This document shows positions 5,366 to 5,502 of a DNA stretch of 5,502 bases, piece by piece. This stretch comes from an uncultured Roseburia sp. (GTDB lineage: Bacteria; Bacillota; Clostridia; Lachnospirales; Lachnospiraceae): positions 1 to 5,502 of the forward strand of contig CANDFU010000148.1 in the NCBI GenBank assembly GCA_947384095.1, in the 5' to 3' direction. The notes under the pieces were generated by a model. It searched no databases. It saw only the letters and a program-made list of their open reading frames with translations, and was not told the origin of the DNA. Positions within the stretch are counted from its first letter, which is position 1; every line of letters starts with the position of its first letter. The position numbers and the translations under genes are program-made.

Positions 5366-5451
5366 AAGGACATTTTCCAAGATACGGAGAGTGTCCTTTT
5401 TCTGTTGTTATGGTTAAAAAATCAGAAAAATTAAAGGAGGTTCAAGTATGA
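5356..5451 (+). CDS. Possible 31-residue leader peptide across the terminator
   Basis: An open frame starts at ATG 5356 (MLLKGHFPRYGECPFSVV...), runs through the whole terminator hairpin, and stops at TGA 5449-5451, which overlaps the next gene's start as ATGA. This is the geometry of a leader peptide whose translation could control terminator folding, or couple translation to the next gene. Against it, there is no clear ribosome site before ATG 5356, and an internal ATG at 5410 would give only 13 residues. I do not recognise the peptide, and chance is quite possible. Confidence 0.3.
   Translation: MLLKGHFPRYGECPFSVVMVKKSEKLKEVQV
5364..5401 (+). terminator. Strong intrinsic terminator
   Basis: The left arm, AAAAGGACATTTTCC (5364-5378), pairs with GGAGAGTGTCCTTTT (5386-5400) over 15 base pairs including two G-U pairs. 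A seven-base loop (AAGATAC) closes it, and the 3' arm ends in a T-run (CCTTTTTCTG). It is the only strong terminator in the window. It could end the greA-lysS transcript, about 150 bases after the lysS stop. However, it lies only 47 bases before a gene with a perfect ribosome site and no evident promoter in between, so it may instead be an attenuator in that gene's leader. Confidence 0.85.
5433..5440 (+). promoter_or_regulatory. Strong ribosome binding site for the last gene
   Basis: AAAGGAGG lies seven bases before ATG 5448, which is close to the ideal arrangement in Firmicutes. It is the strongest Shine-Dalgarno sequence in the window and the main reason to accept the truncated final ORF as a gene. 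Confidence 0.85.
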
Positions 5452-5502
5452 ACAACACAGCGTTAAGAGCAGAGGCGCAGAGCGCCAACAACACACACAT
5501 GG
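5448..5502 (+). CDS. Start of an unidentified gene, truncated by contig end
   Basis: Only 18 codons (MNNTALRAEAQSANNTHM) and one further base are present before the window ends. The start is well supported by AAAGGAGG seven bases upstream. The N-terminus is polar, rich in Asn, Ala and Thr, with no sign of a signal peptide. I do not recognise it, and 18 residues are too few to assign a family. It follows the A/T-rich, repeat-bearing stretch after lysS and the strong terminator, so if that stretch is the edge of an integrated element, this would be the first element gene. Its start overlaps the stop of the possible leader ORF (ATGA, 5448-5451). Confidence 0.7.
   Translation, partial: MNNTALRAEAQSANNTHM

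Overview
The window is a contig fragment of a low-to-mid G+C Gram-positive anaerobe, most likely a Lachnospiraceae member (Clostridia). The evidence is the gene order birA – small DUF protein – coaX – dusB – unknown protein – greA – lysS, the LysS and GreA sequences, and strong AGGAGG-type ribosome sites. All genes lie on the plus strand. The assignment rests on recalled family knowledge; no search was run.

Bases 1-45 are not genomic. They are the tail of an Illumina P7 index primer, an 8-base index and the TruSeq read-2 adapter, left untrimmed at the contig end. Genomic sequence starts at base 46 in the last third of birA (biotin-protein ligase). The next genes are tightly packed: a 113-residue protein of unknown function overlaps birA by 14 bases, and coaX (type III pantothenate kinase) overlaps that gene by 4 bases (ATGA). 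After a 51-base G-rich gap comes dusB (tRNA-dihydrouridine synthase), then a roughly 193-residue protein I cannot identify. birA and coaX share a cofactor theme (biotin attachment, CoA synthesis); dusB, greA and lysS concern tRNA modification, transcript elongation and tRNA charging.

A textbook sigma-A promoter (TTGACA, 17-base spacer, TATAAT) lies inside the 3' end of the unknown gene. It would give greA, and probably lysS, their own transcription unit with a leader of about 116 bases. A weak hairpin with a T-run sits in that leader. greA and lysS are separated by 214 bases with no convincing gene or terminator.

Immediately after lysS the character of the DNA changes. By hand count, G+C falls from about 56% (4981-5180) to about 30% (5241-5440). 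This tail holds tandem TTTGACATCAA repeats, a short inverted repeat, a strong intrinsic terminator overlapped by a 31-codon ORF, and then, behind a perfect AAAGGAGG site, the first 18 codons of an unrecognised gene that runs off the contig. My best interpretation is that the 3' end of lysS is the junction with an integrated mobile element, and that the first element gene may be controlled by attenuation. This is inference, since no integrase or second att copy is visible. The rest of the window is ordinary housekeeping DNA.
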